Shown: piece after piece, positions 1-8,700 of the stretch
Layout of the letters: every line of letters starts with the position of its first letter
Numbering within the stretch: the stretch's first letter is position 1
Assembly (NCBI GenBank): GCA_029266525.1
Contig: JAQSWQ010000034.1
Location: 1-64,000 of the forward strand
Source: Microvirga sp.
Lineage (GTDB): Bacteria; Pseudomonadota; Alphaproteobacteria; Rhizobiales; Beijerinckiaceae
Length of the DNA stretch: 64,000 nt
Direction: 5' to 3'
The notes under the pieces: model-generated
The model's input: the letters and a program-made list of their open reading frames with translations, nothing else
Database searches by the model: none
What the model was told of the DNA's origin: nothing
Translations under genes and position numbers: made by a program

Positions 1-174
1 GACTTTTTCTCCGACCCTCCGTTCTCCGATCCGTCGGAGCGGACGGCGGCCAAGCCTCCCGCGCCGCCCTCGAAGGGCGCGAGCGGATCGACGAGAGCCA
101 AAACCTCGGGCCAGCGGCCGCGGGGCTCGAGGCGTATGCCCGCCGAGGACTGCCTGACGATTACGCCTTCTTAA
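1..174 (+). CDS. 3' end of an unidentified gene (partial)
   Basis: Frame 1 is open from the window edge to a TAA at 172-174 and reads as a 57-residue tail that starts DFFSDPPFSD and becomes rich in Pro, Ala, Arg and Ser. It is below the size limit of the ORF track. A low-complexity basic tail is typical of the C-terminus of many alphaproteobacterial proteins, but nothing in it names a family. The remaining 30 bases before the next possible start hold nothing recognisable. It could be chance open frame in GC-rich DNA. Confidence 0.35.
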   Translation, partial: DFFSDPPFSDPSERTAAKPPAPPSKGASGSTRAKTSGQRPRGSRRMPAEDCLTITPS

Positions 175-226
175 GCCTGTTCGGCGAAACTCATCAGGAG
201 TTCGGTTGCGTTCAGGAGTACCCGCC

Positions 227-571
227 ATGGCCGCTTTCGCGTCCACCAACATCGTCCCTTTCCGGAGCGCGCGGCGGCCGGCCACCCGCCGGGACCAGAA
301 GGGCCTGATGGAGGCGGTCTACACGGCCGGCTCGCTGCCGCTCGAGGCCGGCGACCGCGAGAGCAAAATCATGGTGGCCCGCCTTCAGGTGTTCGGCTTC
401 GTCGTCATCGACGAGATCCAGGCGGACGGAAGCTTGCGCCGCATGCGCCCGTCCGAGGCGATCGAGGCCCGAACCAACCGGCCGTGGCGTGTGTCGAAGC
501 CGTCCTTCGCCGGCGTGAACGCCCGCATGCCGGATGCCGGCGGATCGTTGTCGGAGCCGCAGCCGGCCTAA
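227..571 (+). CDS. Hypothetical protein, 114 aa
   Basis: The ORF track starts at a TTG at 206, but the ATG at 227 is preceded by AGGAG at 214-218 at good spacing, so I start there. The protein begins MAAFASTNIVPF, has a basic Arg-rich stretch near residues 12-22 and a central hydrophobic strand (LQVFGFVVIDEI). There is no signal peptide, membrane segment or family motif I recognise. It ends convergently with the acetamidase-like gene, overlapping it by 4 bp, which supports both stops being real. The function is unknown. Confidence 0.6.
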   Translation: MAAFASTNIVPFRSARRPATRRDQKGLMEAVYTAGSLPLEAGDRESKIMVARLQVFGFVVIDEIQADGSLRRMRPSEAIEARTNRPWRVSKPSFAGVNARMPDAGGSLSEPQPA

Positions 572-1512
572 GTCCGGCCCTGCAGGTAGCGCTTCTCCAG
601 CATCACGTGGACGCCCTTCGAGCCGTTGACGACCTGCGTCACGCGCAGATCCGCCGCGAGGCTGCACAAGGCGTAAGCCTCCTGTTTCGATAGCCGCGTG
701 CGCGCTGCGATGAGCTCGAGCATGTCGCGCAAGGCGATCGTCACGCAGGTATCGAGGTCGGGGTCGAAGGCCATGGTCATGACGTGGGTCGGGGTCTCGG
801 CCCGAGGCCAGGCGAGCGCCATGTCGTCGCGCACCGCCAATTCGAAGGTGCCGACGAGGCCGGTCTCGATCGCGGTGACGCAGACCTCGCCGTCGCCCTG
901 CACGCCGTGGCCGTCGCCGACCGAGAACAGCGCGCCGTCGACATGGATCGGCAGGTAGAGAATCGTCCCGGCGACGAGCTCCTTGTTGTCGAGATTGCCG
1001 CCGTTGCGGCGTGGCGGCAGCGTCGAGACCGCGCCCCAGCCCGGCGGCGGCGCCACCGCCATCACCCCGAAGAACGGCGACAGCGGCAGCTCGAGCCCCC
1101 ACGGAAGCCGCCCGGTCATCCGCTCGCGGTCGAGCGGGATATGGATGAGGTGCATCTCCGGGAAGTCGTCGGGAAGCGCCCCCTTGAGCGGCGCCGAGTA
1201 GTTGTAGCCCCAGTCGTAATGGAGCTCGATCTCCTTGATCCGCACCTCCAGCACCTGGCCGGCCCTGGCGCCGCGGATGGCGACCGGCCCGGTACAGATG
1301 TGGCCCGGCAGCTTCGGGCGATGCGCCGCATGGACCGCGGCAAGCGCAGCGGGCACCTCGAGGGGAGGGGGCGGCATCATCTCCGGCCCGCCGGAGACGG
1401 TCGAGATCGTGACCGTGTCGCCGCTGTCGATCGTGATCAGCGGCGCAAGCCCGGCGTCGAAATAGCCCCAATGGACGGTCTTGGGTCCGGCCTCGATGCG
1501 GTGATCGGCCAT
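568..1512 (-). CDS. Acetamidase/formamidase family protein
   Basis: This 314-residue protein belongs to the FmdA/AmdA family, which hydrolyses formamide, acetamide or related short amides to ammonia and the acid in the cytoplasm. Family landmarks are the N-terminal WGYFDAGLAPLITIDSGDTVTI, the HICTGPVAIRGARAGQVLEVRI segment, and the acidic metal-site region VGDGHGVQGDGEVCVTAIE. The length matches the family. The ORF track extends to 1716, but MADHRIEAG at 1512 is the conserved-looking start and removes an unlikely Arg/Ala-rich extension. It is transcribed alone. The true substrate cannot be told from the sequence. Confidence 0.85.
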   Translation of the reverse strand: MADHRIEAGPKTVHWGYFDAGLAPLITIDSGDTVTISTVSGGPEMMPPPPLEVPAALAAVHAAHRPKLPGHICTGPVAIRGARAGQVLEVRIKEIELHYDWGYNYSAPLKGALPDDFPEMHLIHIPLDRERMTGRLPWGLELPLSPFFGVMAVAPPPGWGAVSTLPPRRNGGNLDNKELVAGTILYLPIHVDGALFSVGDGHGVQGDGEVCVTAIETGLVGTFELAVRDDMALAWPRAETPTHVMTMAFDPDLDTCVTIALRDMLELIAARTRLSKQEAYALCSLAADLRVTQVVNGSKGVHVMLEKRYLQGRT

Positions 1513-1679
1513 GCGGTCCTGCCCGGCTTGGAATCGGCTTCGCCTACAAGCCTCGGCACGGGCGGGAGCGCAAGCCGTCGCGTTGACTTCGCCGCAGCGA
1601 TGCGTGAGACCCGGGGCGATTTTCGCTCCCTCCGCGCGTCGCGCTAGAACGGGCAGAAGCGCAACGGAGTCCCCGGTCG

Positions 1680-3401
1680 ATGTCCAGCCTTGCTGCCGCC
1701 GAGCGCTCGATCGCACCCGCCGCGGCCGGCTCCTCCTTTGCCGATCGGACCTTCGCTTTCGTCGAGCGGAGCCACGCGCGCGCCTGCGCGCTGCTCGTCC
1801 TCCTTTCGCTCGCCTGCTTCCTGCCCGGCTTCGTCTCCCTGCAGCCCATGGACCGGGACGAGCCGCGCTTCGCCCAGGCGACGAAGCAGATGCTCGAGAC
1901 CGGCGATTTCGTCGACATCCGCTTCCAGAACGAGGCGCGGCACAAGAAGCCGGTCGGCATCTACTGGCTCCAGGCCGCCTCGGTCGCGGCTGGCGAGGCG
2001 CTCGGGGTGCCGGAGGCGCGCACGACGATTTGGCTCTATCGCGCGCCCTCGCTGATCGGGGCCGTCGCCATGGTGCTCCTGACCTACTGGGCGGCGCTCG
2101 CCTTCGCCGGACGGCGCGAAGCCTTCCTCGCGGCGGCCTTCATGGGGGCCTCGATCATCCTCATGGTCGAGGCGCGGCTTGCGAAGACCGACGCCGTGCT
2201 CGGCGCCTGCGCGGTCGCCGCCATGGGCGGGCTCGCGCGGGCCTATTTCACGCGGGGCATCGCGACGCTGCCGCTGCCGACCGTGCTCGTCTTCTGGCTC
2301 GCTGTCGCGATAGGCGTGCTGGTCAAGGGCCCGCTCGTGCCGATGTTCGCGGCCCTCGCGGTGCTCGCGCTGTTCTACCGAGAGCGCTCGGCGCGCTGGT
2401 TCCTGGCGCTGCGCCCCTGGCTCGGCGTTGCGCTCGTGCTCCTCCTCGCGCTGCCCTGGTTCGTGGCGATCGCGGTGAAGAGCGGCGGGTCGTTCTTCTC
2501 GGCCTCGGTCGGGCAAGACATGCTCGGCAAGGTCGGCACGGCCCAGACCTATCATTGGGCGCCGCCCGGCTTCTATGTCGTGGCATTTTTCGCGACCTTC
2601 TGGCCGGCGGCGATCCTCGCCGTCATGGCCATCCCCTTCGCGTGGCGGCACCGCAACGATGACCGCGTCGCCTTCGCGCTTGCCTGGATCGTGCCCTCCT
2701 GGCTCGTCTTCGAGGCCGTGCCGACGAAGCTGCCGCATTACGTGATGCCGCTCTATCCGGCGATCGCGATTGTTGCGGTGCTCGCGCTGTCGCGCGGCTT
2801 CGTGCGGCCGGACGGCCCGGCGCGCAAGATCGCGGCGCTTCTCATCCCCTTCATCCCGGCCGGGATCATGGTCGGCCTCGCCTTCGCGGGAAAGACGCTC
2901 GACGGGCGCATGCCCTGGGCCGGCGTTGCCGTGATGGCGCTCGCGACGCTGGTCGCGCTCGCGGCGTGGTGGCGCTTCCTTCGCGACGAGCCCGGCGCTG
3001 CCGCGCTTCTTGGCATCGCCGCCTCGCCGATCCTGGCGCTCGGCATCTTCGCTTTCACCAATCCGGTGCTGCAATCGATCCAGCTCTCGCCGCGGCTCGC
3101 CGCCGTGACGCGCTCGCTCGACTGCCCCGACCGCTGGATCGGAACCTTCGGTTATCGGGAGCCCAGCCTCGTCTTCCTCGTCGGGACCGATCTCGCCATG
3201 CCCGCGAGCCCGGGCGAAGCCGCGGCGTTTCTCAAGGCCGGCACCTGCCGCATGCTCTTCGTCGACCGCCGCTACGAGGAGGCCTTCCGCCGCGAGATCG
3301 AGCGCGCCGGCGTCCGGCCCGCGCTTCTGACCCGTCTCTCGGGCTTCAACATCAATGGCGGCCGGCGCCTCGAGATCGCGGCCTATGCCGTCAGGCCGTG
3401 A
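1680..3401 (+). CDS. ArnT/PMT-like glycosyltransferase (GT83/GT39 superfamily)
   Basis: This 573-residue integral membrane protein is a polyprenyl-phosphate-sugar-dependent glycosyltransferase. The first periplasmic loop carries the family signature MDRDEPRFAQATKQMLETGDF followed by FQNEARHKKPVGIYWL; the Asp/Glu pair is the catalytic region in ArnT-type enzymes. About eleven to twelve hydrophobic segments follow, then a C-terminal soluble region from about residue 470. Family members transfer a sugar such as aminoarabinose to lipid A or another envelope acceptor. The next gene encodes a GT2 that could make the lipid-linked donor, and the two genes overlap or nearly touch, so they probably work together. 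Confidence 0.85.
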   Translation: MSSLAAAERSIAPAAAGSSFADRTFAFVERSHARACALLVLLSLACFLPGFVSLQPMDRDEPRFAQATKQMLETGDFVDIRFQNEARHKKPVGIYWLQAASVAAGEALGVPEARTTIWLYRAPSLIGAVAMVLLTYWAALAFAGRREAFLAAAFMGASIILMVEARLAKTDAVLGACAVAAMGGLARAYFTRGIATLPLPTVLVFWLAVAIGVLVKGPLVPMFAALAVLALFYRERSARWFLALRPWLGVALVLLLALPWFVAIAVKSGGSFFSASVGQDMLGKVGTAQTYHWAPPGFYVVAFFATFWPAAILAVMAIPFAWRHRNDDRVAFALAWIVPSWLVFEAVPTKLPHYVMPLYPAIAIVAVLALSRGFVRPDGPARKIAALLIPFIPAGIMVGLAFAGKTLDGRMPWAGVAVMALATLVALAAWWRFLRDEPGAAALLGIAASPILALGIFAFTNPVLQSIQLSPRLAAVTRSLDCPDRWIGTFGYREPSLVFLVGTDLAMPASPGEAAAFLKAGTCRMLFVDRRYEEAFRREIERAGVRPALLTRLSGFNINGGRRLEIAAYAVRP

Positions 3402-3441
3402 TCCGACGCCGCCGGCGCTTCCGCCCGAGGCCGCGAGCCCC

Positions 3442-4182
3442 ATGGGCCGTCAATCCCTCGAGACGCCCCGCCTCTCGGTGGTCGTCCCGGTCCGCAACGA
3501 GGCCGAGAACGTGCTGCCGCTGATCGAGGAGATCGAGCGGTCCTGCGCGCCGCTGGCACCTTTCGAGCTCGTCTACGTCAATGACGGCTCGACCGACGGC
3601 ACGCAGGGCGAGCTCGTCAAGGCGCGCGCCTCGCGGCACTGGCTGCGGGTCCTGCGGCACGAGAGGAGCTGCGGCCAGAGCGCCGCCGTGCGGACGGGCG
3701 TGCGCGCGGCGCGCGGCCCGGTGATCGTCACGCTCGACGGCGACGGCCAGAACGATCCGGCCTTCATCCCGCAGCTCTACGCGAAGCTCATGGGATCGGG
3801 CGAGCGCGTCGGGCTCGTCGCCGGCCAGCGGATCCGGCGAGTCGGCGGGTTCAAGATGCTGCAGTCGCGCATCGCCAACGGGGTGCGCGGTGCGATCCTG
3901 CGCGACGGCACCCGCGACACCGGCTGCGGGCTGAAGGCCTTCCGGCGCGAGCTCTATCTGTCGCTGCCCTATTTCGACGCGCTCCATCGCTTCATGCCGG
4001 CGCTCGTCAAGCGCGAGGGGCTCGAGATCGCCCATCTCGACGTCGTCGACCGGCCGCGGCACGCCGGCAAATCGAATTACGGCCTGTTCGACCGGCTGTG
4101 GATCGGGATCCTCGACCTGTTCGGCGTGTGGTGGCTAATCCGCCGCCGCCGGCACCTGGCGGCCGTGCACGAGCTCGATTAG
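3442..4182 (+). CDS. GT2 family glycosyltransferase, dolichol-phosphate-mannose-synthase-like
   Basis: This cytoplasmic GT-A-fold enzyme should transfer a nucleotide-activated sugar to polyprenyl phosphate. Visible motifs are LSVVVPVRNEAENV at the start, YVNDGSTDGT, the metal-binding DGDGQND, and the C-terminal HAGKSNYGL typical of Dpm1-like proteins, followed by one hydrophobic segment (IGILDLFGVWWLI). The start is uncertain: ATG at 3442 puts ten residues before the GT2 core; ATG at 3385 or the track start at 3355 would overlap the preceding gene. No start has a strong ribosome site. Coupling to the upstream ArnT-like gene suggests it supplies that enzyme with its donor. Confidence 0.85.
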   Translation: MGRQSLETPRLSVVVPVRNEAENVLPLIEEIERSCAPLAPFELVYVNDGSTDGTQGELVKARASRHWLRVLRHERSCGQSAAVRTGVRAARGPVIVTLDGDGQNDPAFIPQLYAKLMGSGERVGLVAGQRIRRVGGFKMLQSRIANGVRGAILRDGTRDTGCGLKAFRRELYLSLPYFDALHRFMPALVKREGLEIAHLDVVDRPRHAGKSNYGLFDRLWIGILDLFGVWWLIRRRRHLAAVHELD

Positions 4183-4205
4183 CCCGCGAGGCTCTGCCGC
4201 GGCGA

Positions 4206-5366
4206 TCAGGCCGGGAGCGCGCTTGCGGTCCGCTGCAAGCCCGCGGCCGTGCCGCGCCACGCCCGGATCTCGTAGGCGGGCACCGGCTCGTGGAAGCCCT
4301 TGAGCGCGAGCGGCTCGAGAGCGCCGGCCTCCACGCTGCCTTCGACCGAGAAGAAGACGGGCTCGCTGACCAGCACCTGCCCGGCCTTCGCCGCCGTGCA
4401 CAGGCGCGCGGCAAGGTTCGGGATGCGGCCGATCGCGGCGTAGTCGAGCCGGCGGTCGAAGCCGATCCGACCGAGCGTCGCCTCGCCTTGCGCGATGCCG
4501 ATGCCGAAGCCGAGCTGATGCCCCGATCGTCGCCAGCTTTCGGTCAATTCGCCGACCCGCGCCTGCATGTCGAGCGCCATGCGAACGGCGCGCTCGGGGT
4601 GGTCCGGGCAGGGCATCGGGTCGTTGAACAGCACCACGAGCCCGTCGCCGAGGAAGCGCTCGAGCGTGCCCTCGTAGAAGAGCACCAGCTCGCCGAGCGC
4701 CGCGTGATACTCCGCGAGGACGGCCATGACCTGCTCGGGCTCGGCCTTCTCGGAAAAGGCCGTGAAGCCGCGCAGGTCGCAGAACACGACCGTCACCTCC
4801 TGCCGATGGCTGCCGAGCAGCATCTCGTGATCGGGCGATGCGATGACGAGATCGGCCACCTGCGGCGGCAGGAGCCGCCGCAGCCTGCCAATGCGCTCGA
4901 TCTGCTCGACCTGCTCGGCGACGCGGCCCTCGAGGGCGCTGTTCCACTCCGCGAGCTCGCGGGCCTGCTCCTGCACCGTGTCGTGCAGCGCCTTCTGGCG
5001 CAGCATGGAGCGCACGCGGGCGAGGAGCGCGGCGTGCTCGAAGGGCTTCGTCAGATAATCGTCGCCGCCCGCGTCGAGCCCCTCGACGATGTCGCGCGTG
5101 TCCGCCTTCGCGGTGACGAGAATGACCGGGATGCTCTTGAGGACGGGATCCTGCTTCAGCGCCCGCACGACCGAGATCCCATCGAGCTTCGGCATCATGA
5201 TGTCGAGGAGGATGAGGTCGGGCTGAAGCTCGCGAGCCCGCGCGAGGCCCTCCTCGCCGTCCTCCGCGGTCTCGACCCTGTAGCCGTTCGCCTCGAGCCG
5301 CACCGAGAGGATCTCGAGGTTCTCGGGCGTGTCGTCCACCGCGAGGATGAGAGGAGGATCGCGCAA
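4206..5366 (-). CDS. Response regulator fused to class III adenylate/guanylate cyclase domain
   Basis: This 386-residue protein joins an N-terminal receiver domain (residues about 5-120, DD at 11-12, phospho-acceptor Asp55 in LLDIMMPKLDG, Thr85, Lys107) to a coiled linker (about 125-165) and a class III cyclase domain (about 188-360). Both metal-binding aspartates are present (D197 in VFCDLRGFT, D241 in LGDGLVVLF), as are the transition-state Asn317 and Arg321. The two positions that usually select the purine base are unusual: Arg237 where Lys is common and Ala310 where Asp or Thr is common. It is the last gene of the multi-GAF kinase operon, 9 bp after the DivK-like regulator, so cyclic nucleotide synthesis is probably the pathway output. 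Confidence 0.9.
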   Translation of the reverse strand: MRDPPLILAVDDTPENLEILSVRLEANGYRVETAEDGEEGLARARELQPDLILLDIMMPKLDGISVVRALKQDPVLKSIPVILVTAKADTRDIVEGLDAGGDDYLTKPFEHAALLARVRSMLRQKALHDTVQEQARELAEWNSALEGRVAEQVEQIERIGRLRRLLPPQVADLVIASPDHEMLLGSHRQEVTVVFCDLRGFTAFSEKAEPEQVMAVLAEYHAALGELVLFYEGTLERFLGDGLVVLFNDPMPCPDHPERAVRMALDMQARVGELTESWRRSGHQLGFGIGIAQGEATLGRIGFDRRLDYAAIGRIPNLAARLCTAAKAGQVLVSEPVFFSVEGSVEAGALEPLALKGFHEPVPAYEIRAWRGTAAGLQRTASALPA

Positions 5367-5375
5367 GGCTCGCCT

Positions 5376-5741
5376 TCAGGACGGGAGGTATTCGTTGATC
5401 TTGGCGAGGAGCTGGCGCGGGCTGAACGGCTTCGCGATGTAGCCGTCGCAGCCCGCCGCGCGGGTCTTCGCCTCGTCCCCGGAAAGGGCGTAGGAGGTCA
5501 CGGCGATGATCGGGATGTGCTTCAGCGCCGGGTCGGCCTTGATGCGCCGCGTGCTTTCGTAGCCGTCGAGCACCGGCAGCTGGATGTCCATCAGGATCAG
5601 GTCCGGCCTGTGCTCCGTCGCCATTGCGACCCCGGCGGCGCCGTCATGGGCCTCGATCAGCTCGTAGCCGACGCTGTCGATGAGGTCGCGGACGATCTGC
5701 CGGTTGTCCTCGGTATCCTCGACCATGAGGATTCGCTTCAT
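5376..5741 (-). CDS. Single-domain response regulator, DivK-like
   Basis: This 121-residue stand-alone receiver domain has all phosphotransfer residues: acidic pair E8-D9, phospho-acceptor Asp52 in ILMDIQLPVLDG, a Thr/Ser in IAVTSYAL, and Lys104 in YIAKPF. There is no output domain, so it must act by protein contact or phosphorelay, as DivK does. The ATG overlaps the stop codon of the giant kinase gene (ATGA), which implies translational coupling and a kinase-regulator pair. The ORF track hides it inside a longer spurious frame (5376-7328). DivK itself is usually elsewhere in these genomes, so I do not assign the symbol. Confidence 0.92.
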   Translation of the reverse strand: MKRILMVEDTEDNRQIVRDLIDSVGYELIEAHDGAAGVAMATEHRPDLILMDIQLPVLDGYESTRRIKADPALKHIPIIAVTSYALSGDEAKTRAAGCDGYIAKPFSPRQLLAKINEYLPS

Positions 5742-8700
5742 TCGGCCGCCTCCCTCTGTTCCTCGGCACGCACCGGCACCGCCACCCGGAAGGTCGAGCC
5801 TTCGCCGAGCACGGACTCGACCGAGAGCGTGCCGCCGTGCATCTCGATCAGCCGCTTCGAGATCGCGAGGCCGAGCCCGGTCCCGCCCTTCTTGCGGGTC
5901 GAGCTGTTGTCGACCTGCTGGAACTCCTCGAAGATGCGCTTCTGGTCGTCGGGTGCGATGCCCGGGCCGGTGTCGTGAACGCAGATATCGAAGAAGCCGT
6001 CCTCGGCGCGCGCTGCTATCTCGACCGAGCCCTTGTCGGTGAACTTGATGGCGTTGCCGACGAGGTTGAGCAGGACCTGGGTGAGGCGCCGCTCGTCGCC
6101 GCGGCCGAGCGGCAGCCCCTCCTGCACCTTGGCGACAAGGGCGAGGCCCTTGGCCTTGGCGAGCGACTCGGTGCCGGAGATCACCGTCTGCACGACCTGG
6201 CCGACGGCGTAGTCCTCGAGCGCGAGCGTCAGCTGGCCGGCCTCGATCTTCGAGAGATCGAGCACGTCGTTGATGAGGCCGAGGAGGTGCTTGCCATTGG
6301 CCTGGACGCGATCGAGCGCCTTCAGCGCCTTGTCCGGCAATTGGCCGTAGAGCCCGTCCGACATCATCTCGGTGAAGCCGAGCACGGCATTCATGGGCGT
6401 GCGCAGCTCGTGGCTCATGTTCGCCAGGAACTGGGACTTGTGCTTGCTCGCGATCTCGATCTCGCGGCTCTTCTGCTCGATCTCGCTGAACAGCCGCGCA
6501 TTCTGGATGGCGAGCACGGACTGCGCCGCGAAGGTCTGCAGGAGGTCGATGGTCGACTTCGCGAACAGGCCCGGCTCCTTGCGGCGAACGACCAACGCGC
6601 CGACGACGCGGCCGGGCCGCAGCAGCGGGACGACGAGAAGCCCGCGATACCCTGAGCCGACTACGAGGTCGCGCATCGGCGAGGGCGGCTCGGCGGCGAG
6701 ATCGGGGATCTGGACGGCCTCGCCGCGCCGCGTCGCGGCGCCGATATAGGACTCTCCGACGCCGATGCTCTGCTTGCCGATCTCGGCGATCATCGCCTCG
6801 CTCATGCCGTAGGTCGCGCGCAGGCGGAACTTCTGGCGAAGATTGCTGAAGACGTAGATGGCGCCGGCGTCGGTCGAGGAGAGCTGCACGGCCTTGGCGA
6901 CGATCGTCGAGAGCACCGTCTCGAGGTCCAAGGTGGAGTTGACGGCGTGGCTGACCTCGCCGAGGGCCTGAAGCTCGCCGACCGAGCGGGCAAGCTCGTC
7001 CGTGCGTGCCCGCAGCTCGTTCAGGAGCCGCGTGTTTTCGATCGCGATGACCGCCTGGTTCGCGAAAGTCCTCAGAGTCGAGAGCTCCTTCTCCGACAGA
7101 GGCCCGGGCGCGACCCGCACGACGCTCAGGGCGCCGATCGCAACATCGCCGCGCATCATCGGCATGATGGTGACCGCCCGATAGCCGCTCCCCAGGAAGT
7201 TCTGCTTGCCGAGCTCGAATTCGTCCGGTGCGTTCTCGACGTCCGGAATGTCGATGACCCTGCGGTCGAGGATCGCCGCGCTGTGCATGTACTCGCGCGT
7301 GAGCGGGAAGGGGAACCTGCGCCACCATGCCTCGGCACGGACGGGATCGGATTCGGCGACGGCCACGGCCTTCACCTTGTCGCCGTCCGGAAGCGCGATG
7401 CTGATCGCGGCGCGCGAGAACAGCTTCAGCCCGCTCTGCACGATCGCGTCGAACACGGGCTGGGTGTCGGTGAGCGAATTGCTGATCACCCTCAGCACCT
7501 CCGAGGTCGCCGTCTGCTGCTCCAGCGCCTCCGTCACCTCCCGCGTGCGCGCCTGCACCTCCTCGAACAGCCGCACGTTCTCGATCGCGATCACGGCCTG
7601 CTCGGCGAAGCTCGTGAGGAGCGCGATCTCCTTGTCCGAGAACGGCCGCACCTCGCCGCGGTAGATCGTGAAGGCCCCGAGAAGGCTTCCCTCCTTGAGC
7701 AGGGGCACTCCAAGCCAGGTGCGCGCCCCAAGTCCCTCGACGGTCCCGATCCGCACCGGGTCGCGGGCCCGGTAAAGGTCGTCGACGACATCGTGGATGT
7801 GCACGACCCGCTTCTCGCGCGCGACCTGCCCGAGGCCGGTGTCCGGTCCCGCCCGCATCGGCTTATCGCCGAACACCGCTCTGGGTGACGGCGTCCCGCG
7901 TTCAGCCGCCATCGTGAAGGCCTCGCCGTCGTAGGTCCAGAGGATGCCGAGCTTGGCGTTGCAGAGCTGCGTCGCCTTGGCGAGCATCGCCTCGAAGACC
8001 GGCGCGAGGTCGCCCGGCGAGGCGTTGATGACCTGGAGCACCTCGGAGGTGGCGGTCTGCTGCTCCAGCGCTTCGGTCAGCTCGCGGGTGCGCGCCTGCA
8101 CCTCTTCGAACAGACGCGCATTCTCGATTGCGATCACCGCCTGGTCGGCGAAGGTCTCGACGAGCTCGATCTGCTTGTCGGTAAAGGGCAGAACCACGAG
8201 ACGGCGCAAGAGAAGACAGCCGACAGCCTCATTTTCGCGGAGGAGCGGGATGGCCAGGGTTGTGCGATGACCGAACTTCTCCGCGATCGAGCTGCCCAAC
8301 GGGAACTCGTCGCCTGCCGCGGCCAGGTCCTGAACGTGGATTGCTGCGCGATCCACGACGGATCGCCCGGCCACCCAACTCCGCTCGATCGGCTTTGCGT
8401 CGAACTCAAGGGGTATTGGGCCATGATGCGCCGCGATGCGCAGGGCTGCGCCCTCCCGCAACAGGATCGCGGTATCCTCAGCTCCGCAAAGCGCGCTCGC
8501 CGTCTCGACGATGGCGTCGAGTACCGGCTGGGTCTCAGAGGGCGAACGGCTGATCACATTCAGGACGTCGCTTGTGGCGGTCTGGTATTCGAGCGACTCC
8601 TGCAGCTCCGCGGTTCGTGCCTGAACCTCCTCGAACAGCCGCACATTCTCGATCGCGATCACCGCCTGGTCGGCGAAGGTTCCGACGAGCTCGATCTGCT

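Noticed and set aside
1644-3443. 599-aa minus-strand ORF
   Set aside because: Antisense to the ArnT-like gene; the translation is dominated by Arg, Glu, Asp and His as expected for a shadow frame in GC-rich DNA.
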